DNA of 23,020 nt from Acidobacteriota bacterium (lineage in GTDB: Bacteria; Acidobacteriota; Blastocatellia; RBC074): contig JAKEHZ010000020.1 in assembly GCA_022614735.1 (NCBI GenBank), positions 1 through 23,020 of the forward strand, written 5' to 3'. The notes beneath the pieces are model-generated. The model searched no databases, had not been told where the DNA came from, and was given only the letters and a program-made list of their open reading frames with translations. Below, one piece after another: positions 7,625 through 15,031 of this stretch. A program made the position numbers and the translations under genes. The first letter of the stretch is position 1; each line of letters opens with the position of its first letter.

Positions 7625-8401
7625 ATGTCTTATTTATCAATAATTATTCCGGCATATAACGAAGAGAATCGTATCGGCTTAACGCTCTTGGGGACGTTCG
7701 ATTATCTGGACGCTCAAAACTACGACAGTGAAGTGATCGTAGTCAACGATGGTTCAAACGATAAAACGAACGAAAAAGTACGCGAGTTTGAAAGTCGTGC
7801 GGCTGGCAGGTTACGTCTGGTGGAAAATCCGGGCAATCGTGGCAAAGGCTATTCTGTTCGAAACGGAGTGCTGCAGGCGAGAGGGGAGTTTATTCTATTC
7901 TTCGACGCCGACCTTGCCACGCCTACGAGCGAAATAATAAAAGTTATCAGTCCAATCGCAGAGGATCGCTACGATGTTGTCTTCGGCTCGCGAGCGCTTG
8001 ACAGAAGTTTGATCGGTATACATCAATCGGGGCTCCGCGAGACTATTGGACAAGCCGGCAATTTGATTCAATACTTATTCACCGGGCTCAAATTCAAGGA
8101 CACGCAATGCGGTTTCAAGGCTTTTCGCCGGGAGGCGGCGCAGTCAATTTTTCCCCTGCAGCGGATTGATGGGTTCGGTTTCGACCCGGAAATTCTTTAT
8201 CTCGCGCAGAAGCAGGGCTGGAGACTCCTCGAAACTCCTGTGCGATGGAATCACGTTGAAGGATCGAAGCTTAATCCAATCGGCTCACCCATCAAGGTGT
8301 TGTTTGAAGTAATGACAATTCGCTGGAATGATCTGACAGGGAAGTACGATTCAAACCCGGCGCCTACCAAAGCCCGATCTTATCAGTACCGCTCGCGCTA
8401 G
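7625..8401 (+). CDS. Family 2 glycosyltransferase, dolichyl-phosphate beta-glucosyltransferase-like
   Basis: This 258-residue GT-A fold enzyme probably moves a sugar from a nucleotide sugar to a polyprenyl phosphate or glycan at the cytoplasmic membrane. SIIIPAYNEENRI at 5-17 and VIVVNDGSNDKT at about 37-48 form the nucleotide-binding part. FFDADLATP near 92-100 is the metal-binding DxD. GSRALDRS, TQCGFKAFRR and DGFGFDPEILY follow, the pattern of DPG-synthase (Alg5/GtrB-like) members. No C-terminal membrane helices are seen. The open frame runs back to 7523, but the ATG at 7625 starts the conserved domain and has AAGGA about 8 bases upstream. The upstream part is repeat-derived. pdxJ follows after 13 bases. 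The acceptor is unknown. Confidence 0.88.
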   Translation: MSYLSIIIPAYNEENRIGLTLLGTFDYLDAQNYDSEVIVVNDGSNDKTNEKVREFESRAAGRLRLVENPGNRGKGYSVRNGVLQARGEFILFFDADLATPTSEIIKVISPIAEDRYDVVFGSRALDRSLIGIHQSGLRETIGQAGNLIQYLFTGLKFKDTQCGFKAFRREAAQSIFPLQRIDGFGFDPEILYLAQKQGWRLLETPVRWNHVEGSKLNPIGSPIKVLFEVMTIRWNDLTGKYDSNPAPTKARSYQYRSR

Positions 8402-8414
8402 TGATTTCGATTAG

Positions 8415-9167
8415 ATGAGCAGACTCAACGTCAACATAGATCACATCGCCACTATCCGCCAGGCGCGGCGAACGAATGAACCGAACCCTGTCTCCGCGGC
8501 CGTAATCTGCGAACTCGCCGGCGCCGACGGAATTACAACTCATCTCCGCAGCGACCGTCGACACATTCAGGACTACGACCTGATCGCGCTCAAACAAGTA
8601 GTGATCACACATCTGAATGTTGAAATGGCCGCGACCGAAGAAATGGTTGAAATTGCACTCCGCGTCAAACCTGACGTTGTCACGCTTGTTCCTGAAAGAC
8701 CGCAAGAGATTACCACCGAAGGCGGTCTCGATGTCATTTCTCACGAGGAAACGATTAAGAATGCAATTGATAAATTGCGAGACAGCGGGATTTTTGTCAG
8801 CCTCTTCATCGATCCTGACCTCAGGCAGATCAAAGCGGCATCAAAGCTCGGTTCATACCAGATCGAAATTTGCACGGCAAATTACGCGCGCCTGAATGAG
8901 AATCCTGGTGATCCGACGGTGCGTCGCACGAGAGAAATAGAAATCGAGATTGAAAGAATTCAAACTGCGGCACGTGCAGCTACACGAGAAGAACTCAAAG
9001 TAGCCGTTGGACACGGCCTCACTTATCGTAATGTGGGACCGATCGCCCTAATCCCGGAAGTCGAAGAATTCAACATTGGTCACAACATTATTGCGCGGGC
9101 CGCCCTGGTCGGTCTTGACCGCGCGGTTCGCGAGATGATCGTAGCCATTCGAACTTCATTCATATGA
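8415..9167 (+). CDS. pdxJ: Pyridoxine 5'-phosphate synthase PdxJ
   Basis: PdxJ joins 1-deoxy-D-xylulose 5-phosphate with 3-amino-2-oxopropyl phosphate to make pyridoxine 5'-phosphate (vitamin B6). The 250-residue TIM barrel has LNVNIDHIATIRQAR at 4-18, GADGITTHLRSDRRHI at 36-51 (H43, R45), NVE with E70, VTLVPERP at 89-96, GHGLTYRNV at 199-207 (H200) and FNIGHNIIARA at 219-229. The usual H-T-G in the IE-HTG-YA strand reads C-T-A here (C153), an odd change next to otherwise intact motifs. The start codon has only a weak ribosome-binding site. The stop overlaps the next gene's ATG (ATATGA). Confidence 0.95.
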   Translation: MSRLNVNIDHIATIRQARRTNEPNPVSAAVICELAGADGITTHLRSDRRHIQDYDLIALKQVVITHLNVEMAATEEMVEIALRVKPDVVTLVPERPQEITTEGGLDVISHEETIKNAIDKLRDSGIFVSLFIDPDLRQIKAASKLGSYQIEICTANYARLNENPGDPTVRRTREIEIEIERIQTAARAATREELKVAVGHGLTYRNVGPIALIPEVEEFNIGHNIIARAALVGLDRAVREMIVAIRTSFI

Positions 9168-10651
9168 GGAGATCAGGAGAGAATACGAAACAAACGAAAA
9201 TAACGAAACAAACGGTGAAGTCACTAAATTTTTTCGTTTGTTTCGTTATTTCCGTCTGTTTCGTATTCTCTCCTCAACAAAAGCAACAGAAGCAGGAAAC
9301 CAAGCCAAAATTTGAGAAGGTCAGCTCATATCTCATCGTTGTCACAATCAGCGGGCTGAAAGCTGAAGACGTCAATGACAATGCTGCTAATCGACTTCGC
9401 ATTCCGACACTTCAATCGCTGCGCACAAAGGGGGCTTATGCAGTCAGCGTTGAGAGCGTCTATCCATCGCTGATCAACCCGGCGCACGCAACCATCGCTA
9501 GTGGGGCTTTGCCGGCGGACCACGGTATCACTTCCGACTTCCCATTCAATGAACAATCAGGCTCGCAGTCAGAAGAGCCATATCGGCTGGCAAAAGAGAT
9601 CAAGACCGATACTATCTGGGATGCTGCGAAACGAGGAGGGCTCGTCACCGCGGCTGTGGGTTACCCTCTAACGGCCGGCGCAACAATCGATTTCAATTTG
9701 CCAGTTGCTTTCGATGAGGGCCTGTCTGACGAAACCGAATCCGGGATCAGACAAATAATATCGAAACAATTCGTCAATCCGCCTGACCTTCTGGATAGGC
9801 TCACGCCGGAGATACTAAATAGTCCATTTGCAGCGAATAAAAAGCTCAAAGAGATCGCCGGGAACCAGAGAATAGATCATTGCATAGCGGTCGCTGCTGC
9901 CAACCTCATCGAGAAGCAACGTCCCAATCTACTCTTAATCAATTTCAATTCTTATGCGAAGTCGGTAAAGAAATATGGTGTTCAATCGCGAGAAGCAATT
10001 CTTGCGCTCGAATTCATTGACGACCTTCTCAAGAAAATAATTGACTCAACCGAGCGCGCGCAGTTAACAAATGAGTTGACAATATTTGTAGTTACCGACT
10101 TTGGGTCGATGAATATCGAACAGATATTCAACCCTAATGTCGTGCTTGCGAAGAAAGGCTTCTTGACGACTGGAGGTGAGGGGAGAATCACCTCATGGCG
10201 CGCCGTTGCGCAAACTTTCGGCGGCTCGGCTGCAATATTTGTCAGAGACAGACAGGACGAAAAAACGTCGCGTGAGGTTGAAAAAGTTTTTACTGAGCTT
10301 CACGAGAAGCCGGATAGCCCCATCTGGCGCGTTGTTTCTCGCCGAGAGGCTTCTCAGCTCGGTGCCGATCCTCGCGCGGTTCTTTATCTCGATGCGGCAC
10401 CCTCGTATGCAATGTCATCACGTGCGACCGGGTCTACAATTTCCAAGACATCCGATCGCGCAGCCCACGGTTTTCTACCTTCTCGCTCAGAAATACGCGC
10501 AACGCTGATCATTTCAGGAAAAGGAATTAAAAACGGTGCGAAGATTGAATACGCCAGGTTGATCGATATAGCGCCAACCGCTGCAAGATTGCTTGGCCTG
10601 GAGATGCGCACAGCAAGAGGTAGAGTTTTTTATGAGGTAATTTCCCAATGA
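9164..10651 (+). CDS. Exported type I phosphodiesterase/alkaline phosphatase-fold protein, probably catalytically degenerate
   Basis: The 495-residue frame has the order of motifs of the phosphodiesterase/nucleotide pyrophosphatase branch of the alkaline phosphatase superfamily: a first strand VVTISGLK, VYPSLINPAHATIASGALPADHGI at about 99-121, TIWDAAKRGG, LLLINFNS, FVVTDFG and AAHGFLPSRSEIRATLI near 433-449. By hand alignment most metal or nucleophile positions are changed. The first Asp is S63, the nucleophilic Thr is I104, the D/DH cluster is N262 with A265-K266, and the DH pair is D312-F313. Only D312 and H435 remain. The N terminus (about residues 3-36), including the hydrophobic core FFVCFVISVCFVFS, is encoded by an inverted repeat. 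The start is uncertain: the ATG at 9164 overlaps the pdxJ stop, and a GTG at 9215 would give a compact signal peptide (MKSLNFFV). It overlaps the next gene by four bases. Confidence 0.8.
   Translation: MRRSGENTKQTKITKQTVKSLNFFVCFVISVCFVFSPQQKQQKQETKPKFEKVSSYLIVVTISGLKAEDVNDNAANRLRIPTLQSLRTKGAYAVSVESVYPSLINPAHATIASGALPADHGITSDFPFNEQSGSQSEEPYRLAKEIKTDTIWDAAKRGGLVTAAVGYPLTAGATIDFNLPVAFDEGLSDETESGIRQIISKQFVNPPDLLDRLTPEILNSPFAANKKLKEIAGNQRIDHCIAVAAANLIEKQRPNLLLINFNSYAKSVKKYGVQSREAILALEFIDDLLKKIIDSTERAQLTNELTIFVVTDFGSMNIEQIFNPNVVLAKKGFLTTGGEGRITSWRAVAQTFGGSAAIFVRDRQDEKTSREVEKVFTELHEKPDSPIWRVVSRREASQLGADPRAVLYLDAAPSYAMSSRATGSTISKTSDRAAHGFLPSRSEIRATLIISGKGIKNGAKIEYARLIDIAPTAARLLGLEMRTARGRVFYEVISQ
9175..9274. 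repeat. Palindromic element A: 40-bp arms, 20-nt loop
   Basis: Arms 9175-9214 and 9235-9274 are reverse complements with two mismatches. Each arm is built from a repeated ACGAAACAAACG unit. The element starts 8 bases after the pdxJ stop and lies wholly inside the 5' part of the next reading frame. Thirty-eight bases of its left arm (9177-9214) recur identically at 13501-13538, so it belongs to a dispersed family. Confidence 0.92.
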
Positions 10652-11442
10652 AAAGGATCAAGGTCAATGGAGCGGAGCTGGCTTACCGCGATGAAGGATC
10701 AGGAGAGCCGATTGTCTTTCTGCACGCCTTTCCTCTCAATCAAACACTGTGGGATGGGCAGCTTGCTGCTTTCGCCTCGGACTATCGAGTTATCACATTT
10801 GACTGGCGCGGATTCGGTCACAGCACACTCGGTGATCGTATTTTGACAATGGACGTCTTCGCCGACGATCTGACTGGGCTTTTGCAGGAATTATCTATTG
10901 AGCGTGCGATAATCTGCGGGCTCTCGATGGGTGGATACGCAGCATTTGCTTTTTACCGCAAAGCTCCCGAACGAGTTTCAGCCTTGATCCTGGCAGATAC
11001 GCGATCGACTCCGGATAACGAGGAAGGGAAGCGTGGACGATTGGAGATGGCCGAGTTGGTCCGCAACAATGGCGCGCCGGCGCTGGTTGATATTATGATT
11101 CCGCGACTGTTCGGGGAAACAACTCTTCGAAATAATCCCCAGGTAGCTGAGCGAGTAAAAGCGATGATTGAATCGAGCCAGCCTGAAGGTGTCGCTCAAG
11201 CTCTGCTTGCTATGGCTGGCCGCGTTGACTCGACGGATATGTTACCACAAATCAGCTGTCCTACTTTGATCATTGTCGGGAATGAGGATAAGCTTACACC
11301 ACCGGATGAGTCAGAAAAGATGAGTCAGGCAATCCCGGGCTCTATTCTTGAAATAATTCTCAATGCCGGCCATTTGACGAACATTGAGCAGCCGGAATCT
11401 TTCAATCGATCGGTATCAGATTTTTTGAGCAGTCGAAACTGA
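10648..11442 (+). CDS. Alpha/beta hydrolase
   Basis: This 264-residue protein is a soluble alpha/beta hydrolase. The catalytic triad is complete by inspection: Ser93 in the nucleophile elbow GLSMGG, Asp214 in VGNEDKLTPP and His242 in NAGHLTN. The oxyanion-hole strand is FLHAFPL at 24-30, and DWRGFGHS at 52-59 is typical of the family. Similarity to 3-oxoadipate enol-lactonase-like and esterase groups is generic, so the substrate is unknown. Its ATG overlaps the stop of the preceding gene by four bases, which implies coupled translation. The next gene starts 21 bases later. Confidence 0.92.
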   Translation: MKRIKVNGAELAYRDEGSGEPIVFLHAFPLNQTLWDGQLAAFASDYRVITFDWRGFGHSTLGDRILTMDVFADDLTGLLQELSIERAIICGLSMGGYAAFAFYRKAPERVSALILADTRSTPDNEEGKRGRLEMAELVRNNGAPALVDIMIPRLFGETTLRNNPQVAERVKAMIESSQPEGVAQALLAMAGRVDSTDMLPQISCPTLIIVGNEDKLTPPDESEKMSQAIPGSILEIILNAGHLTNIEQPESFNRSVSDFLSSRN

Positions 11443-11463
11443 TGACAGAAGGTCTCATGCAAT

Positions 11464-12165
11464 ATGTTTTGCCATCGTTGCGGTAATCAATTCCCTGATG
11501 GAAGCCAGTTCTGCAACCGCTGTGGCGCAAAGATGCGGACTGCCGAGGAGAGACTTCGCAAACCCGGCATCGCAGTACCACCTCCACGACCGGCTCGGCG
11601 TTACCCTATCATTGAAAGTCGTCCTGCTCCTAAACCAGTGGAAGAAGAAGAGCTGGACGATGACCAGTATTATGAACAGCAAGATGAGCGACCAAGGGGT
11701 CGTTTTAGTGACCGACGTGACAAACAAGGCGAGAAGGTCATTTTCCGTATCAACCAGGCTTTCTATCCGGCTGCGGTAGCATATCTCACCGCCATCGTTT
11801 GCTCGATTCTGGTTGCTGCCATTGTCGCTTTCCTGCAGGGGCCTTACTGGATAGTGTTGGGGTTTGCCGTTATTTTCTTCATACCCGCCATTATCCGGCA
11901 TATGCAGCTCGTCAATACAATCTATATCCTTACCGACACCAAGATCGAAATCGAATCTGGTATATTTTCGAAGACCAGCCGCAATATTCCACTGCGTCAT
12001 GTCCTGGATGTATTTGTCAGCGAGACTTTCAAAGAGAGACTGATAGGCATCGGTGATATCGTCATTGACACTGCGGCTACCGAAGCTAAAATGAAACTGG
12101 ACAATATAAATAGCCCGCGCATGTACGCAGATATGATTCTGGACCAGTTACATCATTGGAAATGA
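11464..12165 (+). CDS. Zinc-ribbon and bacterial PH domain membrane protein
   Basis: The 233-residue protein begins with a zinc ribbon (C3-x2-C6 and C17-x2-C20: FCHRCGNQF, QFCNRCGAK). A low-complexity Pro- then Glu/Asp-rich linker (about 30-90) follows. Two membrane helices come next (about 102-122 and 126-143). The last part is a bacterial PH-like domain (bPH_2/YdbS type), with YILTDTKIEIESGIFSKTSR, then IPLRHVLDVFVSETFKERLIGIGDIVIDTA. Proteins of this build are common, but their molecular role is generally unknown. The domain probably lies on the cytoplasmic face. No strong ribosome-binding site is visible; GAAGG is about 12 bases upstream. Confidence 0.85.
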   Translation: MFCHRCGNQFPDGSQFCNRCGAKMRTAEERLRKPGIAVPPPRPARRYPIIESRPAPKPVEEEELDDDQYYEQQDERPRGRFSDRRDKQGEKVIFRINQAFYPAAVAYLTAIVCSILVAAIVAFLQGPYWIVLGFAVIFFIPAIIRHMQLVNTIYILTDTKIEIESGIFSKTSRNIPLRHVLDVFVSETFKERLIGIGDIVIDTAATEAKMKLDNINSPRMYADMILDQLHHWK

Positions 12166-12265
12166 GCAGAAACAGATGCACTATCTCGTTTTTGGCTGAG
12201 CATTCCACTGCTGCTTTCGAGCGGCGCGGCGACCCATCGGCACCAACGTTTTCAGGAGGGTTGCA

Positions 12266-13498
12266 TTGCACATGCTCAACTTCAATACAGGCCTTCGCAA
12301 AATTTCCTTCTCCCTTCTTTCAATAGCCCTCGGCTCAAGTGTGTTACTGACTCCGCTTCCGGCCCTGTCTCAAAACCAGGAAGTTCAAAAAGGGGACATG
12401 AAAGTTACAGGAAGTGGTAAAAGCACCGTGGAGTTGCTTCCGGACAGCCTTGGAGAAAAATGGCGAGCAACTGGACCGCCACGCGCCTTGAATTCGGCAG
12501 AATGGATCATCCTGCCGGATGCTGACGTTTATGGAGAGTATGGATTGCAGAGGCTGATCAGTCGAATCTATAGCGATGGCACAACGAAAGCGTCAATTGA
12601 AATATTTGAGATGAGCTATGCATCCGGCGCTTTTGGCCTGTTTACATTCAATCGAAATTCGCTTTCGTCTAATCGCCAGGAGTTTCATGCCGGACGTTAC
12701 CTTGTCAGCATTGCCGGCGAACGGAACGACAAGCCAATCGATCCAATTTTGATTGAGTCATTGAAGAAACAGTTTGCCAGCGAATTGGGCCAGCTTCCTT
12801 TTCTCCCTTCTCACCTGCCGGAACAGCATAAGATTGCTGGTAGTGAAAAATATTTGATTGGTTCTGCCTCCCTGGCTCGAGTAAAAGGGTTCAGCGATTT
12901 GAAGGATGTCATCAATTTTGAAGGCGGTGTGGAAGCCATCACAGCCGATTATCAAAACGGTATCGGCAGGATGAGTTTGATCATCGTCGAATATCACACT
13001 CCACAGACAGCTACTGAGGGTCTCCTCAGAGCCTCAAGATATTTCGAATCCCTGAGTCCCAGCGAAAAGGAGAGACGCATTTTCAAACGTGTTGGAAATT
13101 ACGTCGTTCAAGCAATCAACGTTAACGATCATCGGGAGGCTGCAGGGATCGTCAACCAGATCAAATATAACCCTAAAGTCTACTGGGAAGGACAGAAGCT
13201 TAGCGACATCCCAATCGCTTTCCGTCCACCCGATCCTGCAGCAGTCGAGGAAGCCACTAAAACAATGAAAATCCTGATTAGATCCTTCTACTGGATTGGC
13301 GCGATGTTGAGTGTCTCAATTCTGCTTGGTATGGTCGCCGGCGGATTTTACTTCTATTGGAGACGTTATCGCAGACGCAAACTCGGACTTGAGGATATTT
13401 TCAGCGATGCCGGCGGCTCTGTCAGGTTGAATTTGAATGCGTATCTTCTGCCGCCAGGAGAATCTTCTGTCAAACAGATTGGAGATGGAAAACAGTAG
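12266..13498 (+). CDS. Exported, membrane-anchored DUF6599-like protein
   Basis: A 410-residue protein of unknown function. It has a signal peptide (about 1-35, positive GLRKISF, a hydrophobic stretch and ALSQ as likely cleavage site). An extracytoplasmic domain of about 300 residues resembles DUF6599 (DSLGEKWRATGPP, then EWIILPDADVYGEYG and IEIFEMSYASGAFGLFTFNR). One membrane helix spans about 341-365, followed by RRYRRR and a short cytoplasmic tail. AGGAGGG (12254-12260) serves either a TTG at 12266 with better spacing or an ATG at 12272; the difference is two residues. It follows the PH-domain gene by 100 bases on the same strand. The DUF assignment is from memory of the pattern. Confidence 0.8.
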   Translation: MHMLNFNTGLRKISFSLLSIALGSSVLLTPLPALSQNQEVQKGDMKVTGSGKSTVELLPDSLGEKWRATGPPRALNSAEWIILPDADVYGEYGLQRLISRIYSDGTTKASIEIFEMSYASGAFGLFTFNRNSLSSNRQEFHAGRYLVSIAGERNDKPIDPILIESLKKQFASELGQLPFLPSHLPEQHKIAGSEKYLIGSASLARVKGFSDLKDVINFEGGVEAITADYQNGIGRMSLIIVEYHTPQTATEGLLRASRYFESLSPSEKERRIFKRVGNYVVQAINVNDHREAAGIVNQIKYNPKVYWEGQKLSDIPIAFRPPDPAAVEEATKTMKILIRSFYWIGAMLSVSILLGMVAGGFYFYWRRYRRRKLGLEDIFSDAGGSVRLNLNAYLLPPGESSVKQIGDGKQ

Positions 13499-13589
13499 AA
13501 GAGAGAATACGAAACAAACGAAAATAACGAAACAAACGAAAAATTTTATGCCTTTTCGTTTGTTTCGTTATTTTCGTATTCTCTCTTCT
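13497..13589. repeat. Palindromic element B, same family as element A
   Basis: The left arm 13497-13542 pairs with the right arm 13553-13589, except that the right arm lacks nine bases (CAAACGAAA) present in the left. Thirty-eight bases (13501-13538) are identical to the left arm at 9177-9214. The element begins inside the stop codon of the DUF6599-like gene and may serve as its terminator. A short reading frame through it is repeat-derived and is not called. Confidence 0.9.
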
Positions 13590-13640
13590 TTTTCCTTAAG
13601 AATTTACCAATTGAAAGCTATTTGGATTTGATCAAAAAAA

Positions 13641-13688
13641 TCTGGCGGCCATAGCAGAGAACCCACCCCAGACTCACTATGACCGCCA
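13641..13688 (+). pseudogene. Possible 5S rRNA remnant
   Basis: Positions 13641-13669 read like the 5' third of a bacterial 5S rRNA: TCTGGCGGCCATAGCAGAG, then AACCCACCC, the conserved loop A and helix II region. The rest of a normal 5S (about 85 more bases) is missing. Positions 13679-13688 can pair with 13643-13652 (nine of ten pairs), as the 3' strand of helix I would. This suggests a 5S gene with a large internal deletion. Recognition is by eye only. Confidence 0.4.
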
Positions 13689-13714
13689 CTATCAGGAGGT
13701 TCACCCGTGACCTT

Positions 13715-13736
13715 ATTAACGAATAAACTCGTTAAT
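13715..13736. repeat. Short inverted repeat downstream of dnaN
   Basis: ATTAACGA (13715-13722) and TCGTTAAT (13729-13736) form a perfect 8-bp stem with a 6-base loop, about 50 bases beyond the dnaN stop on its transcribed side. It is AT-rich and lacks a clear T-tract. It could be a weak terminator or a protein site. Confidence 0.35.
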
Positions 13737-13787
13737 TGTTCCGTAAACCTTCCCATTAAATACAGTTAAGAAAACAAAGAAGTAAGC

Positions 13788-14888
13788 TCATACTCTCATC
13801 GGCATGACGATATATCGGAAGTCATATTCAGCCTCATTCCTCTCCTTTATCTGAGCTTGCGAATTCCCATCTTTAAATTCAAAAGCCACCTCGTCACTCT
13901 GAATCACGCTGAAGAAATCAAGCAGATATTGTGCATTGAAGCCAGCGGTGATCGACGGTCCTGTGTATTCAACAGGCAACACCTCTCCAGCCTCACCGAC
14001 TTCAGCTGCCTGGGAAGTGATGTTTATTTGCCCATCTCCGAGTTCGAATTTTATTGAGTGTGACCTTTCATCGGCCATCAGAGCCACTCTCTTAATAGCT
14101 GATGAGATTCGATCACTCTCTATCACGACACTGTTGTCGTTCTCCTTCGGTAAGACAAGTTGATAGTTTGGGAACTGTCCGCTAAGAGTGCGAGACGTGA
14201 GAAGTCTTCTACCAACTCTGAAGAAAAGATGGTTTTCATCATAACCGAATTCGATCGCTTCATCCGTTTCCGCGCTCAATCTGCCCAGTTCTGCGAGTGT
14301 CTTTTTTGGGATCAGAACATCGAGGTTGCTTCGACCTAAATCGGATTGTTTTTCGATGAAAGACAGTCGATGACCATCTGTCGCAACCATTCTGATAGTT
14401 TTCTCCGTAAGTTCGAATTTGGCGCCGTTCAGCGCATAGCGTGATTCTTCGTTGGTAATAGCGAAGATTGTGCGGCTGATAAACGTTTTCAGAAGTTCAG
14501 CGGGTATCCCAATGAAGGGACCAGTAAATTCCTTTATCTCCGGGAAATTGTCTATCGCCAGACCTGGCATCTTAAACCTGGATCTCTCACAGATTATATT
14601 TACCTGGTCATTCTCAACACGTTTGATCTCAATTTCTGCTTCCGGTAAAGCCCTCACGATCTCAAAGAGCTTTTTGGCCTGGATACAATTTGAACCATCC
14701 TTCAAGACCTCAGCTTCACACCAGGTAGAAATTGAGACATCCAGGTCCGTGCCTTTGATACACAACGCTCCATCTTTTGTCTCAAGAAGCAAGTTCGATA
14801 GGATCGGTATCGTGCTCTTTTTCTCAACTACGCCCTGAATTAAGTTTAACTCTTTCAGAAAAGCCGCTTTACTTACCCTCAAATGCAT
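13788..14888 (-). CDS. dnaN: DNA polymerase III subunit beta (sliding clamp)
   Basis: DnaN forms the ring-shaped dimer that holds DNA polymerase III on DNA. The 366 residues match the three-domain clamp. The start is MHLRVSKAAFLKELNLIQGV, followed by KKSTIPILSNLLLE. RYALNGAKFEL and MVATDGHRLSF lie near 145-178, the usual domain II site. The family end is YIVMPMRV. The ATG is preceded by GAGGGAAG about 6 bases upstream, a good ribosome-binding site. It lies 268 bases after dnaA on the same strand, the standard dnaA-dnaN order, with the origin-like region between them. Confidence 0.98.
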   Translation of the reverse strand: MHLRVSKAAFLKELNLIQGVVEKKSTIPILSNLLLETKDGALCIKGTDLDVSISTWCEAEVLKDGSNCIQAKKLFEIVRALPEAEIEIKRVENDQVNIICERSRFKMPGLAIDNFPEIKEFTGPFIGIPAELLKTFISRTIFAITNEESRYALNGAKFELTEKTIRMVATDGHRLSFIEKQSDLGRSNLDVLIPKKTLAELGRLSAETDEAIEFGYDENHLFFRVGRRLLTSRTLSGQFPNYQLVLPKENDNSVVIESDRISSAIKRVALMADERSHSIKFELGDGQINITSQAAEVGEAGEVLPVEYTGPSITAGFNAQYLLDFFSVIQSDEVAFEFKDGNSQAQIKERNEAEYDFRYIVMPMRV

Positions 14889-14906
14889 TTTGTCTTCCCT
14901 CTCGGT

Positions 14907-14950
14907 CTATTTTACTAATTAAACTAATTAATTACTCTCAATTAATTTCT
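14907..14950. other. AT-rich probable DNA unwinding element
   Basis: This stretch next to dnaN is almost entirely A and T, with repeated ACTAATTA and ATTAATT units. It directly abuts the TAG trio run, where the duplex would be expected to open. The dnaN promoter may also lie here. Confidence 0.6.
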
Positions 14951-14967
14951 AGTAGTAGTAGTAGTAG
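14950..14967. promoter_or_regulatory. DnaA-trio tract (six TAG repeats)
   Basis: Six uninterrupted TAG triplets on the plus strand equal 3'-GAT-5' trios, the motif that guides DnaA filament growth on one strand in the Bacillus origin model. A DnaA-box-like TGTGGGAAA (14969-14977, minus-strand TTTCCCACA) follows after a single base. A chance microsatellite is possible, but its position between boxes and AT-rich DNA argues for function. Confidence 0.6.
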
Positions 14968-15031
14968 CTGTGGGAAAGTCGTAAGAAATCGATAACCGCT
15001 GGAATTTCAATTATTAACAGTCTCATATTGC

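Noticed and set aside
9175..13589. CRISPR array
   Set aside because: Elements A and B share 38 bases but are 4.3 kb apart and palindromic, with no regular spacers and no cas genes.
13437..13631. A 64-codon plus-strand frame through element B
   Set aside because: Its sequence is the translated palindrome plus the out-of-frame end of the DUF6599-like gene; there is no ribosome-binding site or independent coding signal.
14950..14967. TAG run as a meaningless microsatellite
   Set aside because: Its exact place between DnaA-box-like sites and AT-rich DNA in the dnaA-dnaN gap fits an origin element better, though chance cannot be excluded.
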